64,000 nt of DNA, from positions 906,578 through 970,577 of the forward strand of contig VXAY01006800.1 in the NCBI GenBank assembly GCA_013399855.1, read 5' to 3'. Below, in pieces: positions 1 through 13,512 of this stretch. The notes under the pieces were generated by a model. It had not been told where the DNA came from. It did not search any database and was given only the letters and a program-made list of their open reading frames with translations. This DNA comes from Oxyruncus cristatus. Lineage: Eukaryota; Chordata; Aves; Passeriformes; Cotingidae. Position numbers and translations under genes: made by a program. The number at the start of each line of letters is the position of its first letter. Positions within the stretch are counted from its first letter, which is position 1.

Positions 1-2371
1 TTTTGTGTGTGTGTTTGTTTTGCTTTTTGGGTTCTACTCTTTTTTTTTTTTTGCCCATGTTATTTCTCCTACTGAAAGGAACCATACCCAGATACTTTCT
101 GGTGGTGTTATATATGACAAGGCAGTAAGAGGAACAGAGGGCTTGGAAGGTATTTTGGTATGGAGACAGCATAGTCCATTTGCAAGGCACAAAATCTTAG
201 GGTTTCAATGACTATGCTGAGAGTTTAAAGATCATAGTGCCATTCCCCTGGCCCAAGGTGAAGTTGCTGGTAGATTAATAGAAGGTGTATTTTTTAATTT
301 CTGAAATACCGTCAATATAAACAGGTATGTTATTAGGTCAGTTGTCTATACTTGCCAGAAATATTAAAATAAAAATATATAAACATGATTTCACAGATTT
401 CCACTTTCTAAATTCATTTTAACATTTTAAAGTGCATTTTTTAAAAAAATGGTGTAATATTTGTTTTAAAATATATTTACTAAAATGTTTTTCACTATTA
501 AAAATATTTTTTTAAAATCTGCACTTTCAAACCTCTCTTTCCAAAAACATGCAGAAAAAAATGCCAAAGTTTTAAGTGAAATTGAAAAGTATTTTAGATT
601 TCTGTGTGCTTTCAGAAAAGACAAAGAAAACTCAAATGTTTTTCATGTCCTCTTTCAGGGATTTCATGTGACTTTGTCTAAGGATGTTTTTTGCATAAAT
701 TAATTGTAATAATCACAGTTTAAGACAGCTTGTGAACATCTTGGCTGTAAAAACTGGAAGCAAAGCATATGAATCTGTAAAAATACAAATAAAAAAATGA
801 AAAAGTATTATTTCCAAACATTTGCATAATTTTTCAGTTTTGATGATGATGCATCTCCATTTTCTAACCCCTCCATGACTGTCTCAGGATGTATTTTGGC
901 TGGGAAGAAAGGAAGAGGTTACAAAAGCATATAACCTCCAACTTACAAACCCTGAAATGAAACATCACATTAAGTGCATTGGCTGCAAGGATTATGATTA
1001 ATATATCACATTTGACCAATAAAAATTATGTTTTGTCTTAAGGAGAAATTCATCACTCTGCCCAGCACAGGAACTGCATGCCATATACCTTTTCTTTTTT
1101 TTTGTAAGGCATGAGTGGGTCTTAGGTTGACTTTGAGAATGAGGCTGATTTTCAGTCTGTAATACAACTATTTATAGAGTAATAAGACTGAGGTACCTAT
1201 TTGTGAATGTTGCAGCTTATTGATTTGATATGATAACCAAAGCTTAAATAATCTACGTTTTTGCCAGACCTGATGGTTTATTAAATATTTCAATCTTATA
1301 TGCAAAGGTAGCTGAAACAATGGATATTTTATTCGTACTATAAAAAACTGAAAAAAACAGAGTTTTTGCTTCTTTATTAAACCCATGTAAAACTACAGAG
1401 TGAAACAGGAGATTTCAGAGGAACAAAGTCTGCAGCATGTTATGGAAATGGCAAGAGTGTTAGTGCAAGGTTCAGTAATCTGAAGTGTCTTAGAAGTCTT
1501 TCCTGAGTAAGGACTGTCCGAGACTCACCATTCCACTGAGAATGTGCCTAAGGCCAACACAGTGAGTTTACAGACAGTTCAGGGAAGCCATGGGCTGCAC
1601 AATGATTTAGATTGATACATGCAGAGCAATGCACGATAGGTAGCCCTATGCTTATTAATTTAAATTCAATAATAGCTTTTTAATGCATGCATTTCTAGAT
1701 GATTAGCAACAACCACTGTCCTTAAAGACTGTGCTGACACTGTGCTTTACAGTTACCCTCGAGCCAAACTGATTGCCCATCCATCTTGGGCTGCCTCAGG
1801 AGCACCTTTGGCTCTAAGGGAGTGTGACTGTCTCCCAGCCCTCAAAGTGTTTTCACGATGGGGACAACTGGAGAGAAGGAAGGGTTCATTTTTATTTTTT
1901 TTTTTTTAATCAGGCATTGCTGCATCTGTCCACGGCTATGGGCAGAGGGAAACTTTTGAGAAAAAAAAAAAACAAATAAATCTTTGGGCAGGAAAATTAA
2001 TAGGCTGACTGGTCCACCTCCTGTTCTAGCCTTCAGCACAGCACCCTGTGTTTCAGGGGATTTATGAAAGGTTAAGGAGGCTAATTTGTTAACAGACGGT
2101 CAGCATGTTATTTCCAAGGACAGCCGCATCGCTGCTCTCAAGGATGCCTGTTTCCCAGTCCCATGCTGTGCCCATTAGACCACTGTGCTCCTGACCCTTT
2201 GCTAGGAAAGGTCTCAGGGTACTGCTGGCCTGAAAGCTGATGCCAAATCCCAACTGCGGCAATAGCATTCTGCTCACCTAAATTCCACCTGCAGTTGCAA
2301 TTGGATACGGTATTCTTCATTTCCGAGTCTGAACTCTTGTTTCTGTGTTAGCATGCACTGCTAAACAGCTG

Positions 2372-2413
2372 CTGTGTTCCCCCACTCCCTCCCCTGTGTT
2401 CCCCCACTCCCTC
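2372..2413. repeat. Tandem duplication, period 22 bp, two copies
   Basis: A 20-base pyrimidine-rich block starting CTGTGTTCCCCC is present identically at 2372-2391 and 2394-2413, so the period is 22 bp. The copies are perfect over those 20 bases, which suggests a recent slippage duplication or an active minisatellite seed. It lies just left of a CCACAG sequence. I see no function. Confidence 0.85.
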
Positions 2414-2452
2414 TCCACAGGTGGCTGCAGTTGATAATGTCTCATGTAGGAT

Positions 2453-2530
2453 CAATCTTGGTCCCATTGAAGTAAGTGGGAATTCTGCCAGCATGTCCCA
2501 GATCTGGTTCTGCATCCAGCTGGTAAAGCA
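2453..2530. repeat. Possible fragment of an ancient amniote interspersed repeat
   Basis: The segment contains CCCATTGAAGTAAGTGGGAA followed by CAGATCTGGTTCTGCATCCAGCTGG-like text. This style of sequence (near-palindromic 'cattgaagt..agtggga', then 'gatctgg') recurs in old repeats shared by birds, turtles and crocodilians. The match is from memory and only partial, and I cannot name the family. It could be chance resemblance. Confidence 0.25.
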
Positions 2531-3508
2531 CTTCCAGCTTCTGCAGGAGAAGAGGTGCTCTGCACAGCCTGGCTGATTAGAGATGTTAGTTAGCAGAGGC
2601 GGCTGTCAGAGGGAGAGAAAGAACGAAAGAAATCCTTCAGCTTCTTCCTGACATCACTCACTTGGTAAGAGCTTAAATGAAGAGTTAATTTGTGTGCACT
2701 CAAGGCAACAAAAGCTAATTAAGCTGAAATCTGTCATTTTCTCTGTACGAGTTTAGCAGGGTCAGACTTCAGGACAATTAGTGATGAGTCTCAGGAAGAA
2801 TCACGTAGTGTCTTTTGTAGCTGCTCAGAAACATTTCCAGCATTGATTGGCTTCCTGAGCTCCCTCTGCTCCACTCTTTTCCATGTGTGGTGCCTCTTTT
2901 CAGGCCCTTAGAAACCAGAAGGGCTGTTAGCTGAGGAAGTCTGTGCTTAAAGTAAGAGCTATGAGGTAAAATCCGGCCCTTCATGATTCAAATGGCGGGA
3001 AGTGTTCTGGGACGTGTTCGCACACAGAGTCCATATGTACTGTGAAAACAAGCGACTGGGAGCTAACAGCCTGTTCATAATCATTTATATTTCTGCAAAG
3101 TAAAACGTTTTTCAGGGGATACTTAGAGGTTCACATATTTTGCACCACTGTGTTGATGTAATTACTGTGTAGAGTAATAGTGATGGTGGTGCAGAATGAG
3201 AGAATCTGCAGTTTATAAGAACATTTCTGCAGGCATGTTCATCAAATACGGAACAAAAATGCACACCAGGTTAGACGGGACAATTTATGAATTGCAGATA
3301 CACATCATCTCCCTCCCTTTTTTTGCTTCAAGTTCTTTATAACAGTTTGTAACCGAATATATCAACGGAAAAAGTTAGCAAGCAGTTTTAAGAGTTGCTA
3401 GATGAAACTGAAGTGTTGTTAGGACAGGAAATGACAAACCCTGAGTCTTTGGCCAAAGTTTGATTCTTTGCCTTGCAATAAAAGTGTTAATGGGTATCGT
3501 TTTTAACA

Positions 3509-3556
3509 TCTTCCAGTGTTGCAATTACATTACATTGCAATTACGTCTTCCAGTGT
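3509..3556. repeat. Small direct-repeat mosaic
   Basis: TCTTCCAGTGT occurs at 3509-3519 and again at 3546-3556. TTGCAATTAC occurs at 3519-3528 and 3535-3544. The order is A-B-B-A, all in direct orientation, with a short ATTACA-like linker. It is most simply explained by nested slippage duplications. Confidence 0.75.
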
Positions 3557-5298
3557 CAGGTGCAAGTTGTTCCTTCTCTGCTTCTCTCACAGTTAGGTGG
3601 GGTCTTTAATTTTCTCCCAAGAAAACTTGGCTGTTATTTTTTCCCTCATAAAGAAAACAACCACAAACACTCTGTGTTTGGGCTGTATCTGCTAACATGT
3701 ACTAGACTTGCTTTTCTCAGTGGATGGATCATTGTCAGGGATTTCAAGTTGAGATCAGGTGTTGGCATGTGCAGCACTGAAACTGTTGTTTTAGCTTTGG
3801 AAGTTGACAGCTTGGGCACATAGGAGGCTTTTAAAAATACTCACATGAGAGTCATTGTCATTAATGTTTATTATTTAAGGAAACACAGAATTTTGTTACG
3901 AATTCAAAGTAATATACATTTTGGGTGATGCTGCATTACAGGGAAGACAGGTCACAGCATGAAATTGTTGCTGCCCTTAAAAAAAAACAAACCCTCAGAT
4001 GTCAACAGCTAAGGTAAACGGCTCCATTTCCCAAAGCACAGCAGTGGACCAAAGCTTTTTGAAGAGCAGTTTTCAAGATTAGTAGTAAGAAAGTTGCAAG
4101 AAACAGTGATAATTCTCTAATGGAGAAAAGACTAGAAATTCCCTGTTTCTTAATCTGATACAAGTTAATATTCAGTATGTCTTAATTTGTGTCTTCCAGC
4201 ATATTTTTAAGGTAAAGACTGTAGAATATGTGTGGCATGGCCAGGGTATATCAAAGGGTATGCATGGGCTGCACTGTGAGAGCTACGCTAACAAATGCCA
4301 AACAGGAAGATGTTACTGATTATTGTGTAAAAAAGGTACCACTGCTCCCAATTACATGGAAAATAGTGATCTGGCCCTGATAAAGTGAAATAGCAAATTC
4401 AGTGCCCATCCTTCTTCTGACTCTTTATGTACAGTGTAAGGCATTGAATCTGATGTACTTGAGACAACTTGTACTGCTGGATCTGAAACAAGTGTGTAAG
4501 TGACCCAGACAGGCTGTGACTGTGGGATACACAAAGGTGGGTGGATTTGTGTAAGTCAGTGGAGTGCTGAGAGCAATCCCAACATAGCATGGCAAAAGAA
4601 AATTTACCAGTTGCTTTCCTAGGGAATAGGCAGGATTGCCAGTTGTTGTTAGTCTGACCATCAGCTGTGTATTCCCCCCGACTTTTCCAATACATTTCCA
4701 TCTCTGGGTAGGCAGCTCAGTCATAAAATCCAGAATAAAAATTTTCATTCAGGAGACTGAGCAGCTAAAGCTCAGGAGCTGTGACACAGAGTGGCAGTGA
4801 GTATATTATTTAGGATCTAGCCCTAAATCACAACTTTAACATTTGTGGCACAGAAAAGTAAGTGAACTCTAAATCTTAAAACACTGGCTAGCAAACCAGG
4901 TGTTGAAACAACCCTTTTCTGCATGTACCTGCTCTGTATTGCAAAGACACATTCTGAATGTGTTTGAGGTTCAGTTGCTCTTTGCAATGTCATCTGCAGG
5001 ATGCCATTAGATAAAGAGCAGGAGGATTTCATCAATTAAATTGTGTGTTGCTTTTGGCTGGGATAGAGTTAATTTTCTGCACAGTGGCTATTATGGGACA
5101 ATGTTTTGGATTTGTGCTAAATGCAGTGATGACAATACAGGGATGTTTTTGTTATTGCTGAGCAGGGCTTACGCAGAGCCAAGGTCTTTTCTGCTTTTTG
5201 TCATGCCACGCTTGTGAGGATGTTGGGGGTGCATGGGAGGTTGGGAGGAGACACAGCCAGGACAGGTGACCACAACTGCCCAAAGGAATGCTCCCTAC

Positions 5299-5310
5299 CA
5301 CGTGACATCA
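5299..5310 (+). promoter_or_regulatory. Overlapping E-box and CRE-like sites in the LTR
   Basis: CACGTG (5299-5304) overlaps TGACATCA (5303-5310), which is one base away from the canonical CRE TGACGTCA. Both lie immediately upstream of the LTR TATA box, the usual place for U3 enhancer elements. Binding is inferred from motif match only. Confidence 0.45.
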
Positions 5311-5317
5311 TGCTCAG

Positions 5318-5325
5318 TATATAAA
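5318..5325 (+). promoter_or_regulatory. TATA box of the LTR promoter
   Basis: TATATAAA lies eight bases after the CRE-like site and about 185 bases before the poly(A) signal, the arrangement expected for a retroviral U3-R junction. Transcription would start about 25-30 bases downstream and run on the plus strand. The motif appears intact, but activity cannot be judged from the sequence. Confidence 0.65.
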
Positions 5326-5506
5326 GCTGGGGGTAAAGAGGAAGAAGAGGGGACATTTGGAGTGATGACATTTGTCTTCCCAAGTAACCCTTACATGTGA
5401 TAGGGTCTTGCTCTCCCGGAGATGGCTGAACACCTGCCTGCCCATGGCAAACAGTGAATTAATTCCTTCTTTTGTTTTGCTTGTGTGTGCAGCTTTTGCT
5501 TTCCCT

Positions 5507-5512
5507 ATTAAA
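5507..5512 (+). terminator. Poly(A) signal of the LTR
   Basis: ATTAAA, the common variant of AATAAA, sits in the R-like region downstream of the TATA box. T- and GT-rich sequence follows, as expected for a retroviral polyadenylation site on the plus strand. Confidence 0.6.
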
Positions 5513-5641
5513 CTGTCCTTAACCCTCGAGTTTTCCAGCTTTTACCCTTTGATTCTCTCCTTGATCCTGCTGGTGGGGGTGTGAGCAAGGGCTTGCATGG
5601 TGCTTGGTTGCTGTCTGGGGTTAAACCAAAGCAGATTAAAA

Positions 5642-8600
5642 TCCAAGATTTTAAACAGGGAGTAAGTTATTGCATTTTTCAGTTTTCAGAATTTTCAGAT
5701 TTTCCTGCCTGGATGAAGTTGTGGACAAAACCAAAGCCATGTGAATATATTTACCTAGCATCAAGGCAGTCTCAGAAGAAGCGAGTCCAAGTCCCTGTTG
5801 ACATACTTCTTGTCCACACAGAAGATAATGGCAGTAGAGAATATGCTGCCATCAGAAAATCATAATCATACGCTCATGGAATAGACTTCAAGTAAAGTAA
5901 CATACGTTGCATGAAACATGCATATTGCACCTTTCACTTCAAGTTATTTCTTTTGTGAAAAGAGTACAGTCTAAACTTGATTTTGTAGAGGTGCCTTTAT
6001 CTCAGGAATTCACAATTACCCTGTTGCATAGTTCGGCTTCCCTCCTTGGTCCTTTTCAATGCCACTAAAGCAGCATATGAAAGCCCTCCATGATAAATGA
6101 AAATGCTCTGGAGCAAAAGTGGTAGGAAGCACATGTTATTTTACGTACTGATACAACTCCATTCTGTTTCTATTAAAAGAATTTTTTTCATCATTAGTGT
6201 TCTTGTTCTTTTTCTGCACACACGACACTAAATCTTTTGGGGTTTATTTTCTAGATTTGATTGTTTGTGTTATGTGTTCTGCTTTTGTTTAGACTGGGAG
6301 GAGACCCTTTTTATTCATAACAGAATGTAGGATTACATTTATGTATAGAAGTTTTTTGAAAGGGGAAAACACAATGCTAAGAAACTGCTGAAACTTCAGA
6401 CCTAATATGGAAAGCTTGTTTTATGCAATGCACAACCAGTTGTTTACTGAAATTACAAGAACCCAGAGATAAGGAAAGTGTACGTTGAAGATTGCTGTAT
6501 ATCTCATACTGTATTGCATCTTGTCATACACCAGCATTTTTCAAAGACAAATAATTTTATTTGCATAATACAGACTTACATTTAATCACAAATCTGAACT
6601 TTGGTTAAGGCATATATATATATAAATAATTACAATAACAGGAACAGTTTTAGAAACATTAATAGCAATATATGTGTTAAGAAAGTTGAGAAGATTTAAT
6701 TTTGGTCTAGAAGAAGAGGCCAATATTTTAGTGTCCACATCACCTTCTTGGACATTGATTTGATATGTCATACTTGTAGGAGAAGTCAAAAATACGGAAT
6801 CTTGATCATAGCTTTTTGGGAACAATGAGAGATGTATGCATGGTGCACTTCTAAAGACAAAGCATAATAGGACAAGGTAAGTCCTAAACCAGCTGAATGA
6901 CCAGGACTATGTTGTGGTGAGTGTCATAAGCATTATTGTTTCAAAGGTGGCAGAACTAATAAAAATCTCAACCTGAAATGAAAACAACAGATTTTTTTTT
7001 CCTTTCTCTTGATAAAGAACCAACAGAAATGATAATGTGTTTTCTGGTTTGTATTATTTGAGGGAAAGTACATCTGTGAATGTGCCGAGTGCCTGTTCAA
7101 AATAAGAAGTAAGATATACAGATGTTGAATATTTGACCTATGTCTTTGTAGATATTGTTGCAGAAGCACAATATTTAAAAGGAAAAAATAAAGATCTTTC
7201 AAAGCCTTTTCTGAAATGCTGTTTTATAGACCATACACAAGGATCTTATTTTATCACAAAAGTTATTCTATCAAAGGCTATTGGCAAAAGCCATCATTGT
7301 CTGGCTGTGTCATTTGTAGCTTTACTTCCTATTGAAATATAGGATCCATCTGCTCACTGATCACAGGATAACAGCCATCATTCCCACTTGCTTATCATAA
7401 ATGATATATCTGAAAGTACCAGAAATGTGATGGAGTACAATCCCAGCCCTTGGTCAGTCCCTTAAATCATTCATAGCTATCTTAATTTAGGCCAGGCTGA
7501 TATGCCTCCAGCATATTGACTGAATTCTACCCTTCAGTAAATTTAGTCTTAAAATTTCCAAGGCATACCTAAAAATCACATCCTCCTTTATTTGTTTTTG
7601 TAATAAACTATTTAAATTTGTGCCCCATTTTAGTGCTGTCTTAGTACATTTGAATCTGACTCGTGTTTTAGCTTACTACTGTGCTGTAAAGACTGCTTTC
7701 CTAAACCTTAAAATGAGTGTATCACAGAGGTTGGAGCTATGAAATCTGGCACACAGATCCATCACTTGTCAACTACATGGAAGCTGGTCACAGACAAAAT
7801 TAATTTGAATGTCACTAAAAAGCATAAGTTATTTCTCTGTTGCCATGTTGATCTATTCTCAAATTCCAAGATGCCAATATGTAACATTTGCTAAATAAGA
7901 AAAAATTAGAGTTTGACTTAAGAATATGGAGTTAGCACCAAAAATCTGCTCTTTTGCACTCTCATTGGTGTAGGTGTTATAGTACACAGCTGGGACCCAA
8001 ACTGAAAGCAGGAGAGTTTCCTAATCCTTAATGTGATTCATAGGTTATCTGAAACTTAGTCCTATAAATGGATCTCATTCAACAATCATTTACTCTCTGT
8101 CCCTCTTCCTAACTACTTATCCAACCTTGTAAGTAACTTAAACTCCCAAATTTTAAAAAGGTGGTCTGGAGTTCTGAAGAAGCCCCTACCACCAGCCTTA
8201 CTTCTATTAACTGCTATAAATACAAATCTATCTCCTCTGCATAGCCAAAATGTTTATTCAAATTTTTTTTCACTTGAAAACCTTCTCCTGATGAACCCAG
8301 CCCTGAGGTTCCAGTGAACAGCATTCCTGCATGAGTGGTAGACAAATCTCCTGGGAATTGCCAAATGCTGCTGCGATTCCCTGTTAACTGTACATAACCA
8401 ATGATCTCTCGAACTCCACACCAAAATTGCCTAAACCCTGTACTGAGAATAAAGGTCTAAAGATATGTCCTTTTATTATTCAAAATTCCTCCCAAATTAA
8501 TTATTTGAAGTGATTAAGAGAGATAGCAAGCTATAATAGACTTGGAGTCCATATGAGCTGAGAGAACATTCTTCCACCTTAAGGCAGTATGTGTCAGCAA

Positions 8601-11600
8601 AGTAGAAAATTATTTGTGCTGCTGAAAGATTACTGCTCGGTGCATTCATTTAACTCATAATGCAGTGCATGGGCATGGTCATAAATTCATTTTGCTTGAA
8701 AATTGAAAAAAAGCCCCAGAGCTGTGCAGCTATTCCATGTGACTTGAGCAAAGACACACTGCATAATTTTAGAATTCCATTTTGCTGTCTGACCTGTGCT
8801 AAGTAGGACTCTATTAAGTGAGTTGTCTTCTTGAAATCTTTTGACCTCTTCATGATTAGTTAGAAGATGATGTAAGCAGCACTGAAGAAATGGATTGTAA
8901 GTCACAATCTGACATTATTCCTCACTAAGAAGCTTCTGCATCAGAAAATAGTTCAAATGAAGCAGCTTCTGTTCTATACCAGCATTTGAAAAGGCTTGGG
9001 CAAATTTCAGCTGAACTTAAACCTTGACTTAATTATGTTATTTCACAAACTGCAGTAGATACATCCAATTTTTATTTAAAAGCTTCAAATGGAACTATGT
9101 ATTCAGAAAATTTTAAAAAAAAGCCATACAACTAATTTTTTCTGCTAGTTATTTAAAAATATTTTCTAAGTCACTCATTTAATTTTGTGATTCCTTCTAC
9201 AGAAGACTTTTTAATTATGGTTTGTCTCATTATTTCATTGTTTTTAAATGTCAACAAGTCTAAAAATCAAACGGCTCCTCTGTTGCCTGGGATGAGCTGG
9301 GAAAGAAAATGGCAAAAAATTAAACTTATTTGCTAATCAGAGTGAAACTTGTTCTGAAGTATTTTTTCATGTGTTTATTTTTTCCTAAAAGCAATGATTT
9401 AATATTGAATACAAAATATTTCTGTTTGCTTTGGAGTGCAAGAATTTTTGTTGATTTACATTAAGACACTGCCACAAACTGTGAATTCAGTGCTTCCTGG
9501 GAGTCTGACTTCAAAGAAAAGATTTTTAGAGGCATGGCATCAAACAATTGCTAGCATCATCATGGGGAATTGACAGAAATACTTTCCTTATTCTTACTTC
9601 CAGCTAGGAAAACACTGCTAAGCATCATTCCAACTCTTTGTGGAAACAGATGGTTTGTGATAGCGAAAGACTATTTCAGACTGAAATATGCTCACTTTTT
9701 TTCCCTTATCATTCTTATCATTTTTGCCAACTGTCCTTCATTATAGTAATTTGTGTGCATATTTTCTATGGCGTCTTTTTTCAAAAACATAGCCCAGACC
9801 TTTAGCATTTTCTATGCTTCTGTGCTGAATCAAGCCAAACCTGGGTCACCAAAGGAAAGATGCTTGTGTTTTCTGTGTGTGCATTTTGCCACCCTGTTCA
9901 TATCATTTTAAAAATCAAGTTGAATCCACACAGACTGGTTTCATTTGTGCATTTAACCTCTGCAAAGGTAAGACCAATAAAGATTATATCGAACTGTCAC
10001 TGTGTTAGATCAAAATCTCGGGCTAAACATATGGTAAAGAAAGGTTTGGGTATATAACCCTTGAATCTGGATTTGTGGCATAGAATTTCTGTTCTTACTT
10101 GGTAAAAGATGTGACTGTCAACAGTACAATTTTCTCAGCTTATATGGCTGTGAGTCTGGCATGGCAATATATCAGTATATATTACAAATAGAAAAAGACC
10201 AGTGCACTCTCCCCAAATGCCCACCAGTAACAGTGAATAATTTAGTAATTAGAAGTGTGTTTATCCAGTATAAAACAATTTTCTAATTCCTACTATCCTT
10301 GCAGGATAAATGGTGATTGACAACAGAAGCTTTTTTGTAGTTTATTTTCTATAGGATAGTAGGGAATTTTAAAGAGCATTTCTGTTGAGTTCCTTCTACT
10401 AAATCCCTCAGCTTCTGTCAAAGAATAATATCAGGATGATTGGCTAATTTATTCCAGTGTGGCAACTCCTATGAAAATAAAGGTCTCCCTAGAGTTAATC
10501 ATAAAAATAATTTTGAAAAAAAAGCTTAAAAGGACACTCTTTAAAATTTCTTTAAATATCCTCCTTTCTTCTGCCATCTCTACCAAAACACAGCCCCTGT
10601 GGCTGTAATGACAATGCAAAAGAAAATATTAAGAAACAGATCAGGGGAAAACATGGAACTATTGCTTAAGGTTCTTTTTACATGCTTAGATACCCTGTAT
10701 TTCTGCCAGGTAGCAAGTCTTTCGAGCAAGGGGGGAGTGGGGGGAGAAAACGTATCAGAACTCAGTAAGGTTCTCTAAAAGGCAGTAAGGTTCTCTATTT
10801 CAGAGGAGGAAATGGAAAAGTCTGATTTCCAAAAGGAGTGAAATTTGACATTCATTATATTGATGTGCCATAATAAATAGAAAAATCTTGCCTTTACTGA
10901 TATACGTAGGACTTTTCAGGGTGATTTTTATAAAAGGGAAAGCTTCTTATTCGAGGATAATTAATCTCACTCATAGATTTTTTTTTTATAGATCACAGGG
11001 GTTTTTTTTGCTATATTTCATGTTATTAATATAGATTCCATCTTCTACCCTGAATTTATACTAAGCTGAGTAACTATTTAGATAACCCTCAAAGGCAATA
11101 CTTTCCTGCAGACATTTGACTATTGTGGAATGAATCATTAAAGCAATTTACTTTAGCAAAAAGAAAAAAAATAAAGACCATTTCTGAAAGAGAAGAAGTT
11201 TTCATTCCCATGCTGTTTCAGAATTTATTTGCCTATTAATGATTCCATAATAACCTAACTGGTCCCGTTGCATTCCTGATCTATCCAATAACTTCTTTGA
11301 AAGTTGGAAGGCTAATTGCAAAAGTGATTATTTATAATATCTGAGTGCTTTATTCAGGGGACCCATTAAAAGCATAAACACTGGGGACAGAGAAAGGTTA
11401 CAACTGTTTTAATGAAAAGAAACATATGAAAGTTTTATACAAATATCACTCCTAAACTTGTCCAGATTTTAAATAAAGACTTCTAATGAAAATAATGTTT
11501 TCCTTCAGAGGATCCAGTATGTTTTATGCTAACCAAAACAGACTATTTTACTCCCAATATAGCTATTCCACTTTACTTGACAGTGTTGTCAAGATTTTCT

Positions 11601-12635
11601 TGTGGTATTCCCAAAATCAGATGTTTTCTTAAAGCCATACTGTTTAGTGAAGTAGTGAGAATTTCAGCTTGTACTTCAAAAAAAAAGAAAGGCCCCAAAA
11701 CCCAATACTTCAGCTTTAAGTGATTTTTGTTTGGTTTGTGGTTTGTTCTTTTTTAAAAAAAGAATCATATTACTTGTAAATCAGTCTGGTGACTGTCTGG
11801 GATCAGAATATTTTATATTTTCACTGTTACCAATCTGCTTTTAGATGAATATAGCACTTCTGAGGGCCAGCAGGACAAGTGGCATTCTGCACCGTCTGCT
11901 CTTCCCTTGCACAGACTGGATCATCCAGAAGTATTTTATTTGACACAGTCGTGATTCATTTGTGAAATGATGAACTGTTTGAAAAATAACAGTTCTTACT
12001 CTCATACGCATTCACTTTTTTCATGGTGTTTAAAAAATCAAACCAAACCAAAAGAACCCTTCAGGTTCTCATGCCATTTGTTCACAAAGAGACAGGTAAT
12101 ACTTTTGATCAGTTTTTTGTTGTTAAAATATGATATTTTGTTAAGACAGAAACCCCCTGCTGTTCAGTTTCAAACTGTTTTAGTTTTAGTTTCACAAAAG
12201 ATGATTTTTGATGGAAAGCGAAAAGAAAACAGAGGCCTGTTTAATCCTCCTTCCTTTCTGCATAATGGTCTTACACATTAATGCATAATGACAGTGAGGA
12301 GGGATGAGACCTCAGTTTAATCCGCCTGTAACAGACTGATTTTGCATGTGTGCAGAGCCAAACAGATGATTTGGAAATCTGAATATTTCATAACCGATGT
12401 TCATGCCCTATGTGCACATTCAGTTCAGACTAATGTTTGAAATCATCCTCTGAGACAAGGTCATGAAGATTTTATTTCCAAAGTGTTATTTACATACAAT
12501 TTGGAGTTTTGCAGCTTCTGCGAAATATTATTTTCCTTTTTAATATAAACACTACGATTTTTCTTTAAGTGGTACTCTTATATCACTTGCTGTTCTAACC
12601 CATGATATTTATCTCTTCTTTCTTTCATTTTCCAG
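5642..12635. other. AT-rich non-coding stretch
   Basis: No gene or recognisable transposon is supported in these 7 kb. The longest reading frame is about 100 codons and has no domain I recognise. There is a short AT dinucleotide run at 6611-6626, a 20-bp-period tandem duplication near 10.77 kb, and scattered homopolymer tracts. The stretch ends at a pyrimidine tract with a CCAG that could act as a splice acceptor (AG at 12634-12635), though no exon can be confirmed. Confidence 0.55.
10763..10797. repeat. Tandem duplication, period 20 bp, two copies
   Basis: CAGTAAGGTTCTCTA is present identically at 10763-10777 and 10783-10797. The linker is AAAGG. It looks like a simple slippage duplication. 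The right copy is followed by TTTCAG. Confidence 0.85.
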
Positions 12636-13512
12636 CCTTTGGACAGTAACTGAACCTGAGACACTGCATGAACAATTCATTCTTTTACTTGGCAGTGCCA
12701 GCTCTGCACTGTGTCAGTAGACAGAAGTGGGGGGGCATGTGGAGACAGTGAGGGAATAGAAGTTTCCGTGGATGGACTTGGGAGGACAAGGACACTGCCT
12801 GAGGGCAAAGACAAGGACATCCTTCAAAGCCTGTGGCAAGCCATACCTGCAGCACATCTGTCTAAGTGTTTTATGCTAGATCCCTCTGGCTGTATTTGAG
12901 AAATAATCAAGACTACAGCACATAGTGCCAGTATGATGTGAACAAAGATCCACATCTGGAGTGTAGATGGCCTCCTGCAGAGTTAGGTAGCCCAGACATC
13001 TGTATCAGGATATATCCTGGAGCAAAAACATACCCTTACATAGGGAACAGTGCAATGTCTTGACCTTGGAAACATCCATTATGGCTGGAGAGGGATTTTT
13101 TTAAGACAGAATGTTCTTACCAACTCTAATTTTTAGTTGATGGGTAGGGCAGGGGATAGATTGTGTTTGATGTGGGGAAGAGGAAGCCATGGCAAAACTC
13201 TCCACTGAGTTCCTCCTGGGAGCCCAGAAATGAATTGCATGTGAGCAATGTTAGTCACTTAATGAATAATTGGAAGGGCCTCAAATACAACAGTGATGAG
13301 AGCACTGTAAGAACCCATGGAGAGTGCAATCATGACAGTAACAAAAGATGGAAGAGTGTCCAGCTTCAGAGCAACATGCCAAGAACATGATCTAAGATGT
13401 TAAACTGGCTAAAATATCAACAGATCAAACTGAGCGAGGCTGAGACATAATGTCATTCTTCAAACTGCAGATTTGGGACCGAATTTGCACTTAAAATAAC
13501 AGTTTGATACTC

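Larger units (their letters stand above)
1..5034. other. AT-rich non-coding stretch
   Basis: No gene is supported here. Reading frames are all about 107 codons or shorter and resemble no family I know. The stretch begins with T/G-rich low-complexity DNA (positions 1-52, ending in a run of 13 T). A run of 13 T at 1895-1907 and a run of 12 A at 1961-1972 face each other. It also holds a small tandem duplication near 2.4 kb and a small repeat mosaic near 3.5 kb, both listed separately. Confidence 0.6.
5041..5634 (+). mobile_element. Solo LTR of an avian endogenous retrovirus
   Basis: I recognise this as a bird endogenous retrovirus LTR. It opens with a TG-rich end followed by TTTTGGCTGGGATAGAGTTAA, and has a U3-like region ending in a CRE-like site and TATATAAA. 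An R/U5-like region follows with an ATTAAA poly(A) signal and a GGGTTAAACCAAAGCA end. The core TG...CA limits are 5042-5633, about 590 bp, a normal LTR length. The six bases ATTAAA occur one base outside each end (5035-5040 and 5635-5640), a plausible 6-bp target-site duplication if the ends are shifted by one. No primer-binding site, gag, pol or env sequence follows, and no second LTR lies nearby, so it is a solo LTR left by recombination. The family name and class are not certain. Confidence 0.85.

Noticed and set aside
4399..4748. Two overlapping minus-strand frames of 100-107 codons
   Set aside because: They are in different frames over the same bases, with no recognisable domain and no splice context.
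5581..5865. Plus-strand frame of 94 codons starting inside the LTR end
   Set aside because: It begins in LTR sequence and runs into unrelated unique DNA; there is no primer-binding site or gag-like content.
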